A stretch of DNA of 64,000 nt from Eublepharis macularius (Eukaryota > Chordata > Lepidosauria > Squamata > Eublepharidae), in contig NC_072791.1 of assembly GCF_028583425.1 (NCBI RefSeq), positions 45,887,368 to 45,951,367 of the forward strand, read 5' to 3'. The translations under genes and the position numbers were made by a program. Every line of letters begins with the position of its first letter. Within the stretch, counting starts at the first letter, position 1. Under the pieces are notes generated by a model, which made no database searches, was not told the origin of the DNA, and was given only the letters and a program-made list of their open reading frames with translations. Below are positions 23,101-33,695 of the stretch, in pieces.

Positions 23101-26100
23101 TGGTTTCACTAATATGCAGCATGCTACCAACCCCTACAGATGACATTACAGAAAAATACTGGGATTTAAATCATACAAGCTGGGGCCTTGCAACAGATTG
23201 CAGGCAGGGCAACAGTCTGGAAATCCCACCCCTCAAAGTCTCCCCTCCAGGATTCTCTAAGTCTCATGGTCTTGATCAGGCTTTTCTCTTCCTCTTCTTT
23301 AACCCTTTACAGTCTCTCTCTTTGGGAGCTTTTGCAATCAGTTACATGCTAGTTCCCACCCACCTCACCCCCATTTTGGTTCACTTACAATGCCCCCTTT
23401 TTCAGCATACCAGGGTAGCCCTGCTACCTTGGCTGTGGAGGGCCCCTGTTGTACAGTTTTCACTATCCAGACAGGGGCCCAGCCAGTTTACTATTAGAGA
23501 TAGTGATGAATATTCACTCATTCTGTCATTCCATCAGCCCCACTAAGAGATGGATTATCTCAGTGCAAGATTCGATACTCATTCAATAGCTGAAGAAGGG
23601 AGTTTGGACTCTTGAAAGTTTATCCCCTGAAAATCTTGTTGGTCTCTAAGGTGCCATTGGACTCAAATCTTGTTTTTCTACTATAGACCAACATGGTTAC
23701 CTGCCTGAAATTATCTCAGTACAATCTTCTGAATCATTAATAAAAAAATTATTAATAAAATTGAACACACACATCCACCTGAAGTAAAGAACGGGAACTG
23801 GGCAAAGGCATCCCTACTTTTGTTCCTACCGTAAGTGGAGAAAGAGTGGCAAATGAAACTTTCAATTGGTCCAAGTAGTAGTCTAGTGATTTTGCTCAGT
23901 TCTCTCATCACAAGCCCCTTCCCCTCCATCCCACCACTACACATTGGTTTATGGGTATATCTTAAGGAGATGCTGATTGGAAGGCAAAGAATGGGGAAAA
24001 TCCACCAGTCCATGTATCTACTGCTCACAATTCACAGGATTCAGCCTATTGCATTAATGGAGCTTTTTTAAAAAAAAAATTTTTGTTACAGTGCAGATAC
24101 TTACATTTGGCATAGAGGCAATCCATCATTGACTGCACCAGGTCCAGTTTGGCTTTAATGGAGAAATTGATAAAGTTGGTGTCAACCAGGATGTAGTAGG
24201 GAGGCCCTAGTTGTGTGTTATATTGGAAGAACAAACAGGAGGGATATTGAGGGCTGCAAAGACACATACAAGACAAATTCAGACAAGTTGCTTCAAAATA
24301 GGGATACAAAACATACTGTCTACAAATTGTTGGGCCTCAAAGCACCTTTTCTTGGCATACAGATTCTTGTTAGGTTTTATAGCTGTGGAAAATATCTTGA
24401 AAATGCTCAAATATAACCACTGAAACCAGAGAAATTCGGTGTCGTGTTTAGGAAGCTTCCAAGCATTTCTGCCTATAAAGCAGAACTCCAATTACACTCC
24501 TTTGCCATGAAGAGATGCTGCTGGCTGGCCCGCTTCCCAGGGTAGTTAGAACAGCCTCTGCCTATACTTGTGTGGTACCTTGGGGGTAGCCCCAACCTGA
24601 CAGAACAGCCTACGGACAGGGATTGAGCCATCTCTTTGGCTCTTAGTAAGGCCTGCAACAATGCTCTTCTTAGAAGGGTGTTTTGTTAAATGGAGGCTAG
24701 CATTTCCAGCTGGAGGCTTCCTGGTAGTTTTCGTTTTAAACTGTTAATTCATTTGATGTATTTCATTGGATTTTATTGTGCACTCTTTATGTGTGTGCGT
24801 GGCCAACAGTGTATTATAAGTAACCTATTTTAAATACGTTAGGTTTCTGGTAGATTTTTCATCTGTTTGTTTTTATTGTAAGCCACTTTTGAGCAATGAG
24901 GAAAAGTGGTATAAAAATGTAGTCAGTTAATCAAACATCCACAGTGCTTGCAATGAGACCTGGTCCCAGATACACACATGGAATATTTGTTATTTGCCAC
25001 AATGCATCTGGTGAATACTACACAGAAAGCAAGAAATCATTTAATACTTACACCTCTCTCTCTTTGATAGCACTTGGATCATCTTTTTTTTTCTTTTTGG
25101 CTTTTGCTCGGTCTTGCTCCTTGCTAGGAATGACAAAAGGTTTCAGAACATTTGTGTATTGCAGTTTCAATAAACCTTTATACCAGTGGAGCTCACTCCG
25201 GGGCTTACAAGGAACCACATTACTAATTACCATCAACCCAAAGAGCCACATTTACTTCCATCCTTGGAATTAGGTGGCACCCCAGGGATGCTTGCAGCTT
25301 ATCTGTTACTCCAGTGGCATCTGTTTTAAGTGGAAGGCACTTTCCAGCTATAAGTGCCACTGGGCAAGGACTTTGTTTACTTTTCTGAAACAAGTGGCAG
25401 GTGTTAAATAACACAAAATCAAGGGATTCATACCCTTAACTACAGCCTGAACGTCTGCAATTTAACACAAAGTAGTAAAACAAACAAAATTCTCTATATT
25501 CAGTCATTAGACAGCAAAATAGAAAAGTATACTTCCATTTACCCTTCTACAATATATCAGCAACATGGAATTAAGATGATACTACCTGTCAGGCCCCCGT
25601 CAAGGCATGGCTACACCTGGCACCTTGCTGCCTGTCAGGGACTTCAGGTAAACAGACTTGCCTGGCCTCAGCTGGGGCCCAGCTGCACTTGGACGCTTGG
25701 CGTCTTGCTGAGGCTTTAAGCAGCCTTGCCCCAACTTGGCCAGGGTGCTGCCACACGGGGCACTCTCGTGCCTGGCAGGGACTTTGGGGAGGTGCCTTGG
25801 GGCTCGTCACACATTGAGTTCATGGCCGGAGGAAGAGTATACATCACCCACGCACCCTCTTGTCCACTCCATTGCCTTGACAGCCTGCTGCCTCCTTTCT
25901 CACTCCCTTCCATATGCAGCCCCATTATTATTCTCCTCCTCCTCATCTCTCCTCCTCCTGTTTGTTCTCAGCACCACACACTCACTTCTCTCTCGCTATC
26001 CACTCAACTTTCCACCCCTTTGGCTCCCTACTGAACCTACTTATATAGGGCTTCCTGTTCTGCTCTCCTCCCTTCCTCTTCTGGGCTGATTGTTCTTGAT

Positions 26101-29100
26101 CTTGGCCAGCTGGGGAGGCCTCCAGGTATCCCTCCCTGCCCTGATCGGCACCCTTCTTCTCCTGGGCTGCTTGCCTCTGATCTTGGCCAGCGGGGAAAGC
26201 TCCCAGGTGTCTCTCCCCAGCTCTGTCTGCTTCCTTTTTTGTTATTCCCTACTTGGAGGATGGGGCTTGCAGGGCCTTTCCAGGCAAGGCGGCTTAGTAG
26301 CCACCTCTCCAGGGGCGCCCGTGCAGCTAGACAGGTGCCCTGGGCAGGGGGCATTTCTGTGTACCTGATGCCCTGCTTGCCGGCTTCACACCACGTGTGC
26401 CTGGGTGGGGGGATTTCCTGCCTGTCTACTAGGCTGTTTGGGGGGGGGGTGTTTTGCCCTCCAGTGCCTTGCGCCTGGGGAGAGATCTTGGGCTTGTCTG
26501 GGGCTGCTCCTGGGTCTCCGCATCTGCAGGCTGCCTTCTTGCTCATCTGTGGCTCCTCCAGGCCCTGGCATCACCTTGCTTTCTGCCTGCTGTGGCAGTG
26601 GCAAGTCCGGGGGGTGCAGACAGCTCATCCCCAGACACTACCTATGTTTTTTCCTCTTTTTAGTTCTATGTGATTATTTGATAGTTTTCCAGAATACTTC
26701 AGTTCTTTCTACAAAATTCTAGGATGCCAAATCTTACAATTCAGATTTAAAGTTACCCTGCTCTGGATTGTTTAAACAGGTCCCAACCTTATGCCTTTAT
26801 TCTGAACAGAAGTAAATTTCTTTTGAGGTTGTGTTGTATCAGACAAGAATGACACAATGTAATAGCACAAGCTAGTACCTCTAGGTAACAAATGCTAGTA
26901 AAGGAGAGGTATTATCTTACACAGCAAGATCCTGTCTTGCTATCTTGGCCTTCTGAAGGTGCCACCCTACAGTTGCTGCTACCCAAGTATTCTCCATTGT
27001 GGCTCCTACCTGGTGGAATGGCCTGCCTGATATGGTCAGTAAGGCTCCCACACTTCTATTGTTCCACAGAATGTGTAGGAATTGTTCAGGAGGGCCTTTT
27101 TATAAAGGAATAGGGTTATTGTTAATGTCAATAAATGTATAGAGAGTTGTCATTGCTCTATTCATTGCATAAACTATGCTGTTACACCATTTCTCTAATT
27201 CTGTAAAATCCAGTTTTGTTTCATTGTTTGTTGAATAAATTTTACTACTTTAACTGTATGTTGTATAATCTTTAGCGCACTGTTCTAATTTTGCAATTCC
27301 ATACTGCTTGAATTGCATTGTTTGTAACGTGTAACCTGCCTTCTGTCTGAGAATTTTTTTCAGTGGGATTTCCCCCCCTAAAATGGCAGCTACCTCCAGC
27401 TGTTTTGTATTAAACATAATTTAAAATCTCTCTACCTAATTAATCAGGGCCAGATTTTTAGTCCTTCAAAGGTGACTAATTATCTAAAGGAGGATCAACT
27501 AAAACCAACAACCTTATCTCAAAACTCATCAGCTTTCTCCACTTAGTAACACCAAGAGACTCACAGGCGCTGGTCACGAAGGCTGATCATGCGTTTCATA
27601 GTAGCATATTTTCTTGCTTTCTTCTGTTTCCCCTGAAAAGTATACATTAATAAACAGTCATTTTTCTGTAGCAATATCATGGAGTCTTGCTTGATTTATA
27701 AAATGAAAGATGCAAAAACACAACCCTGCCTAAGGATCAGGTATGTTATTTATGGTTACTGACCATGTGAGAGAAAGACAGTCCATACATGTTCTTTATT
27801 ATCATGTCCCTAGTAATTAAAATAAGCATCTGGATCAAAGCTTCAGCAAGTCTTCATGCAAATTAGGCTGATGTGTAAGTCATCCCACCCCCAACTTCCT
27901 TCTCTGACATAATTGGTTCTCCCCTCCTCCATTTTAATCCTCATAACAGCCACGTGAGGCAAGTTAGAACTGAAGAGAGTGATTGCTCCAAGATCACTCA
28001 CAGTTTTGGCCAGAATGGGTAATTAAACTTGGATCTTCCCTCTCCTAGTCCAAATCTTCTATACCACCCTGACTATGACATTGTTCCAGCACATCACAAC
28101 CATAGGATCACACAGCCATACATGAACAGGATTGCTTCTTTCTAATGTTGCAAGAGCTGCCCTTATTTAAAAACCTGCCTTAGCAACTGATTCCACTACC
28201 CACCAGCTGAACCACCCAAGAACATGTTCCTCCATAAAGTGCATCATGTGGAAGGAAGAGCAAACTTGCATGTACTGATTAATATGAGGCAAAACATAAA
28301 AAATAACAGGAAGTATTTAAAGATCCCTTAAGGAGCAGCATATCTTTTGGCTAGCGAGCTCTTGTTTTTTCCCCTTTCTCCTCCCCTTCTTCATTACAGA
28401 CATGTCTAACACTACAACCTGACTGCCCAATACATTGTAATTAGAACAGAACAAACAGCATGACAGAATGAGCCCAAAAACCAATACAAGGATAAACACA
28501 TAAGAGGCACTAGTCCACAGACAGGTCACCCTCTTTCCTGGAAACAAAGCAATAAAATCCTTAAATTTCAGGCTGAGATGAGAGGATTTCCCTATATGGA
28601 GACAACTGAGGCAGGATGGAGATGACCATTTGGCCACCTACCAGGCAGAAGTAAGATTGGATATCCTAAGTTAGGGTCATAAACGCTGAGAACGTGATCA
28701 TGTTATGATTAGGTAAAGGCACAGGGCTGCACACATGGGGAATCAAATCCAATTTCAGGATAGATCAAAAAGAACCCCTCCCAGAGGGGAAGGAAGAGTT
28801 ACAAGGTTTAGCACACACTGTGATAGCAGACAAGCCAAGGTAAAATAGAGTGAAGTCTGTATCAACCAGCCTCTCTTTCAAAGTTCTAGCTTAGTTTGTG
28901 TCCATCCCTTGGGAAGGATGTCAAGGTAAACTCTGTGACTTGTAACGCTTAGTTAGCTCTTGGGCTTGTTTATTTTACTTTAGCTTCTGTAACATTGTTG
29001 CTAATATTTTGAGACTAGCTTCCTATATTCTTGTGCTCCTAGAAACTAGAGGTTTATGTTAACAAATGCCAATCTTTTTTCCCTTCTAAAGATCTCAGAC

Positions 29101-29910
29101 TGTGTCCAAAAGTTCATACCCAAGCACCTAGCCATTCAACAACACAGACCGTACTCCTGACTGGGCTAAAGGGCTAGCAGAGCAGGGGGAAGGGCAGTGT
29201 GCAACAGTGAGTGCTCACACATGCAGGATATCACTGTCAGTGCCTCAAACAGCAGATAGCCTGGGAAATGCAGATAAGTTTGAGTGGTAGCAGAAACCTA
29301 TTCCATTTGATAGGAGGAAAGGGGGTAAGTGGGCTAGCCCCCTCACTCACATGCAATTTCCCCCATTGCCTCTTGAGCACTCTCCAGCAAGGAGAGGGGA
29401 TGGATTACTACAGGCCTATCCATAGGTATTAGCCATAATGGACAAATGGAACAAACCCCCCTCTCCTAGAAGCAGCATATCTTTGCATGCCAGTTGCCAG
29501 GAGGGTAAGCGACTACAATACAGAGAGGCTTTGGCCTGTTTACCCTTGGTTGGGGGCAGTCTGGGGTCACATGGTTGGCTACTGGCAAAAACAGAATGCT
29601 GAATTACACACCTCTTGATCTGACTCGTTTCTCAGAGGAATTCCTATACAGAATTACTCCACTAGGCTAGTTTATTTAGAAAGTGTATATCCCGCTAGTT
29701 CAGAAAACCTCGTTACGGCTCTCACAAAAACAGTAATCATAAAATAGCATAAAGTTGTTAAAACGTAAAGCTATTTTAAAAACAGGCTACTACAGACTGA
29801 AGTTACTCTATGTAGGATTCACACACATGAATCTGGTGAGAATCCTTCCATAGGCAGGATTGCTGAGACCGAGATCAGCCGATCCCTGCGAGGAACCCTC
29901 TACTCACCAT
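20116..29910 (-). CDS. FCF1: FCF1/UTP24 rRNA-processing PIN-domain endonuclease, complete
   Basis: FCF1 (yeast Utp24) is the nucleolar PIN-domain endonuclease of the small-subunit processome that cuts pre-rRNA at early 18S sites. Coding exons, in transcript order, are 29910-29908, 27632-27565, 25123-25052, 24253-24105, 23080-23008, 22860-22773, 22469-22375 and 20164-20116. They sum to 597 nt, or 198 aa plus stop, equal to the human length. All splice sites are GT-AG and frames join exactly. The product starts [16 protein letters not shown] and ends [11 protein letters not shown] basic Lys-rich N-terminus (about 25-39) is followed by the PIN core. The acidic residues Asp72 (LVDTNF) and Asp142 (TYADD), which are the catalytic positions known for this family, are present. 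Exon 1 supplies only the ATG. Head to head with AREL1 from a shared CpG island; its 3' end faces the YLPM1 promoter. One intron holds a solo LTR. Confidence 0.97.
20390..21150 (-). repeat. Composite repeat: CT-rich tandem units joined to a family B SINE
   Basis: Two diverged tandem units of about 190 bases, each opening with a CCTGCAAG/CCTTCAAGG-CTTGCA word and a CT-rich body (20390 and 20580), precede a minus-strand family B SINE (about 20735-20958). A shared flank follows (GGTATCAAGTTGTCTTG, then CCCTGCCCCTTCCTCCTGCC). The same order occurs at 61840-62555, so this is a dispersed composite unit. It lies in FCF1 intron 7. Confidence 0.6.
21520..21735 (+). mobile_element. tRNA-derived SINE (family B), near full length
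   Basis: GGAGCTAGTGTGGTGTACTAGTTAG (A box region), CCCAGGTTCAGATCCCC (B box), then AGCCTAACTTACCTCACAGA and the tail TACTTTGGGTCCCCATTTGG. Inserted in the last FCF1 intron. Confidence 0.8.
23574..23712 (+). repeat. Dispersed repeat, family D, best copy
   Basis: GAAGAAGGGAGTTTGGACTC, AAAATCTTGTTGGTCTCTAAGG and GACCAACATGGTTACCTGCCTG. This is the 3' part of a repeat common in reptile genomes whose class I cannot assign. It is related in layout to the element at 3191-3433. Confidence 0.6.
24640..24925 (+). mobile_element. LINE 3'-UTR remnant
   Basis: TTTTATTGTAAGCCACTTTTGAGCAATGAGGAAAAGTGGTATAA near the end resembles the 3' ends of L2/CR1-like elements. No coding part was seen. It lies in an FCF1 intron. 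Confidence 0.45.
25587..26637 (+). mobile_element. Solo LTR, about 1.05 kb, in FCF1 intron 2
   Basis: The block starts TGTCAGGCCC and ends CCCCAGACA, giving TGTC/GACA inverted tips with TG...CA ends. It is flanked by an exact 5-bp duplication, CTACC (25582-25586 and 26638-26642). It is GC-rich against AT-rich intron. A TATATAGGG box at about 26041-26049 fits a promoter on the plus strand. No internal coding region is present, so it looks like a solo LTR of a retrovirus-like or Gypsy-like element. The intact target duplication suggests a fairly young insertion. The family cannot be named. Confidence 0.7.
26955..27420 (+). mobile_element. L2-like LINE 3' end
   Basis: A reading frame gives [20 protein letters not shown], matching the NSL.EEVR.APTLL motif of the elements at both window edges. 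It is followed by a 3' UTR with TAACCTGCCTTCTGTCTGAG. Truncated at 5'. Confidence 0.55.
27890..28085 (-). mobile_element. tRNA-derived SINE (family B), diverged
   Basis: The plus strand shows CTCCTCCATTTTAATCCTCATAACAGCC, then the degraded reverse complement of the body and AAACTTGGATCTTCCCTC. Old copy. Confidence 0.5.
28090..29660. other. FCF1 intron 1, no feature recognised
   Basis: Intronic sequence between the FCF1 ATG exon and exon 2. No repeat family or coding frame could be supported apart from the LINE piece near 29670. Confidence 0.4.
29670..29775 (-). mobile_element. LINE 3'-UTR fragment
   Basis: TTTATTTAGAAAGTGTATATCCCGC followed by A-rich AAACAGTAATCATAAAATAGCA, the common LINE-end layout of this window in reverse. 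Confidence 0.4.
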
Positions 29911-30660
29911 ATTGTAGCCCCTCCGGCATCTACACGAGGATCCACCGTACCTCCTCTCTCTTCCGGCGCGCTCGTTCGCCCAATGGTTTCTTACGTCACT
30001 TCCGGCTACTAGGGCGGGCAGAAGGCGGCGGCTGTAGCCCGCGGTTTGGGCAACCGCTGAGACCGACAGTTGGTGCCGTTAGTCCCCTTGCCGCTGCCGA
30101 GGCTTTGCTTCCAGAGGGGAGCGCAGAGAGGGCCGAGTTCGGAGCTAGGGCAAAGAGACGACCGCCGTGGGGAAAGGGGGCGGCGCCCTTGGGCTTTCCC
30201 TTCCTCTCGTTTTCCTTCTGCTGCCTTGAAGAAAGGGACGCGTCCGAGCGCCGTGCGGTTGGGCGGTCTTCGCTCCCGCAGAAGAGTCGGGCCCGTCGGT
30301 GGGTTTCCTCCCGGAGTCTCCAGCCTGCTAACGGGCAGGGCAGGGGAGTTTGGAAGAGAGAGTGTGCCGGCGAGGGAAGCCGCTGGGGGAGGGTTGCTGG
30401 TTCCTTTTGCTTTGTTACTCGCCACACCCCCCTCCGTTTGCGGGCTAAGGAGAGCGGCGGAGAGGCTGGGGAAAGGGCGATTTTGGAAAGAAGGGCTTCT
30501 CTCCGTTAGCGTCTCTTCCTCGTCCCTCCATGGGTCTGTACAGATTGGGGGCGGGGGGGTCCCGTCCTTCTCCCGTCGTTTAAATCGCTCTCGAAAGTCA
30601 GAGTTGGCAGTTTCAGGATTTTGGATGTGGTAAAATGTTTATCTCCCCCCCCCCCCCGAA
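29880..30660. promoter_or_regulatory. CpG-island bidirectional promoter of FCF1 (-) and AREL1 (+)
   Basis: The segment is GC-rich and full of CpG, in contrast to the AT-rich surroundings, and lies between the FCF1 start codon (29910, minus) and the AREL1 leader. A compact cluster of familiar promoter motifs is visible: CCAAT at 29980-29984, TTACGTCA (CRE/ATF-like) at 29991-29998, CACTTCCGG (ETS/GABPA-like) overlapping it at 29997-30005, and another TTCCGG near 29961. No TATA box is obvious. This combination is typical of housekeeping bidirectional promoters. The AREL1 first exon must start here or just to the right, but I cannot fix its donor. Confidence 0.75.
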
Positions 30661-32589
30661 GAACAACTGATCTTTTTTACACGGGAATCTCAGTTTGCCC
30701 CAGTTCTTGTAAGCTTTGGTGCCATCGATTCTGCATTGTTTATGTCCCGCCTGTTCTGCTGCAGTGAGGCGCTTCATTGTTCCGGTGGTGCTGTCCTGAA
30801 TAGAGTGTTGTTCTGGAAGAAATTCTTTTTCCCACCGTGTTTTCTGTACTTTAACATGAACTTTTTTGTGCTGCTTGCCTGAGGTGATGTCAGAATTACC
30901 CAGTATAAATGAGCTAGCAGTGTCTTTTTACTGTTGTATGTGAACTGTCTGGCCCAAACACGGTTGCAGTTTTGCTCCCCTGCCCCTTATGTTTATTCAG
31001 TAATTTGGAGGTATTTAAAATTCATAAGGGAATGTTTTAAATCATAATATGAAATATTTCTAATAAGTCATGTTATAAAATCTGTGCCATATTGCCCTTC
31101 TTCTGTAAAAAGGCATCTTGGTAAGTCTTGCATATAAGGTAGGAGGAAGATAGATTATGTGGTTCTTATCTGCAGTTATTCTTATGTGCATGGTTGTTTT
31201 GAAATATGGGCTTGTAAATAGCTACTCCTTGTAAAAATCTTCTCTATGCAGAGAAGTCTTACAAAAGGTTTGTTTTAAATGTCAAGTAAGTGGGTTAAAA
31301 TTGTTTCTAGGCTTACGTGTAATAGTTTGTTCCTATTCCTATGCTTTCCTTACATTGACTACTGTGAAAACTGACTAATGAAAATTCTTCTTTTTAAACT
31401 TAATTTGCAAGTATTCCTGTGTGTTAACTGGCGCTTGCAATGTGTTCCCAAGATCAGCAGAGCCCTGATTGTATTTTATCTGGTTGCTAGTATATTTTAT
31501 TTTTTGTTTGTTTATTTATAGTCCACTTTTCTCACTGAGATCTGAGTTATGTGCCAATTTCACCATATGCCAGCACAAAAGAAAGCTAATTACCAAGCAC
31601 ATGGTATGAAATGGCTATGTGCACATTCATTGTAGTATGGGCAAACTGGAATAAATTTTGTTAGTCTTTAAGGTGCTCCTGCCCTGCAAGAATGGTAGGA
31701 TTTTTCAAAGGATTGGTGGCAATTGATGTGACACAGGGACTTGACTTTTGCAACTTGTACTGACTCAGCCATGTAATACCATGTCAATTCTAGGTTAAGA
31801 ATGTACAGTTAATGGATGCTTATGTTCTTCAGCATTTGCCAGCTAAGCCTGCTAAAATATATTTCTGCTTTGCTTGTGGTCTAGGTTCTAACTGCGTAAG
31901 CAGTAATAGGGTGTGCAGTGTGTTCAATGGGCTGTAAAGCTTTTTTCACACAGTTGTTGGCAAATTGCTGTTAATCATTGTTACATAGCTCGATGCTTAG
32001 CTGACGTTAAGGTACAGTGGAAATAAAGTTGCTATAATCAGCTGGAGGTTAAATGTTGATGCGAGTGCAGGTCAGCTTAATTGTTTTTCTATTCTTGATT
32101 ATCTATTAACAGACTCTAGGAAATATGAAAAAAGCACCAAACGACATCTCTTATAGAATGATGGGATTCAATTCTATTTGCATTCTGATGTCTATGATTT
32201 TGCATCATAGACATCACTGCCCTTAATGCTTCCATTCAATGAGAATATAAAATTGCTTGAAGCTGAATTGCAGGTAACTGTAAAGTAAAAATATGTCTGC
32301 TTATTGGTATGGCATCCAAAAGGGCAAGAAGATCAGGAAGAAGATCCATACAGAACTCCTTGCAGCATGCAAAAGAGCATAGAGCATACTGCAGGTGGTA
32401 ATATGACTCTTCTAGTTTTGCTGCAACTAATTTGTGTGATATGTCTACCTAATACTATTTGCCCATTTAAATGTCAGATATTTTCCTAGAATCTAGCTTG
32501 GAGTATAGCAGAGATATGGGGCTGTAATTTTCCACTGCTAATTTTTCTATGGAAAAATGTTTTATTTCTAAAGATGGATTGTTTTGTGA

Positions 32590-32710
32590 AATAAACAGCT
32601 ATTAATTAATTAATTATTATTATTATTTGTATTTATATCCTGCCCTCCCCGCAAGCGGGCTCAGGGCAGGTCACAACAGAAGATAAAATATACAAGATAA
32701 AATAACAATA
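32590..32710 (-). mobile_element. SINE/LINE tail module
   Basis: ATTAATTATTATTATTATTTG, then the GCCCTCCCCGCAAGCGGGCT module and an A-rich stretch as at 8362-8440. Confidence 0.55.
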
Positions 32711-33627
32711 TTTAGAGGAATTGTGTAGAAGCATGTGTGCGTGTGTGTTAGTGATTTGAAAATGGAGTGATGATAAAACCACAAGTGCGTGTAATAATCA
32801 AAATAAGAAAATCAAATTATGAATTCATCTGGCTGCCCAAGTCGTATCAAAACCAAAGGCAAACTTATTTCATCTCAGGCTACAAGTGAAAACACAACCA
32901 AAACTGTGACTGATTTTGTTTCAGTTTCCGCAAACACAATATCTTATGTCTGATCTTGAACTGGAGAAGTTTGAAATATGATTAAAGTAGATCTGAATCA
33001 GATTTTCTTCAGCCTGGTATGGAACTAACAAGTACTGCAAGAGGTGGTACAGAATGTGACAATGAAATTGAGGTGCCCCATGACCTCCGTGGTATGCTTC
33101 TGTTGAAAATGATGGCTCCACATGTCTGCAACATATCATGTGCAGTTCTTTGGATGTGCTACAATTATTATATCGACAGTTTTCAGTTCTTCCATTTTTT
33201 TCTTACATTTAAAATATAAAGAAATTACAAGTGATATTGTTTTTAGATGATTGTAAGTATTAGTTCAGTAACATAATTTCCACAAACATTTGAATTTGCT
33301 TGAATATTACATTTAAACCATGTTTGTTTGTTTTTCTTTAAATAATCAAATATTGCAGTTCAAGTATTTGTTGCCACTGGAACAGAAAACTAATATGAAG
33401 TACTTTTAGAACTTTGTTTACTAAACATAAACCACAATAAACATGCTAAATCAGATTGCACTGTATTTAGGGCATCTGAAGAATCTCCAGATTATTTGGA
33501 AAAAAATTGTCACTGGTGATGGGGCTTTTAAATTATCAAATTCTTCCTTTGAGTTACAGAAGAATTATCCACGTGTTTTGGAATTGGGAACTAAAGATTA
33601 CAATGTCTCTTTTCCATAAAACATGGG

Positions 33628-33695
33628 CTATAAGCCCGCTGAGCCCGCTGATGCGGGAAGGGCAGAATATAAATATAATAAATTATTTAAACAAG
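33628..33695 (+). mobile_element. SINE/LINE tail module, plus orientation
   Basis: GCCCGCTGATGCGGGAAGGGCAGAATATAAATATAATAAA is the forward form of the module seen in reverse at 8362, 32636 and 60632. Confidence 0.5.

Noticed and set aside
29996-30633. Open frames of 134-187 codons on both strands in the FCF1/AREL1 CpG island
   Set aside because: CpG-island composition lowers stop frequency; the products are low-complexity and match nothing I know.
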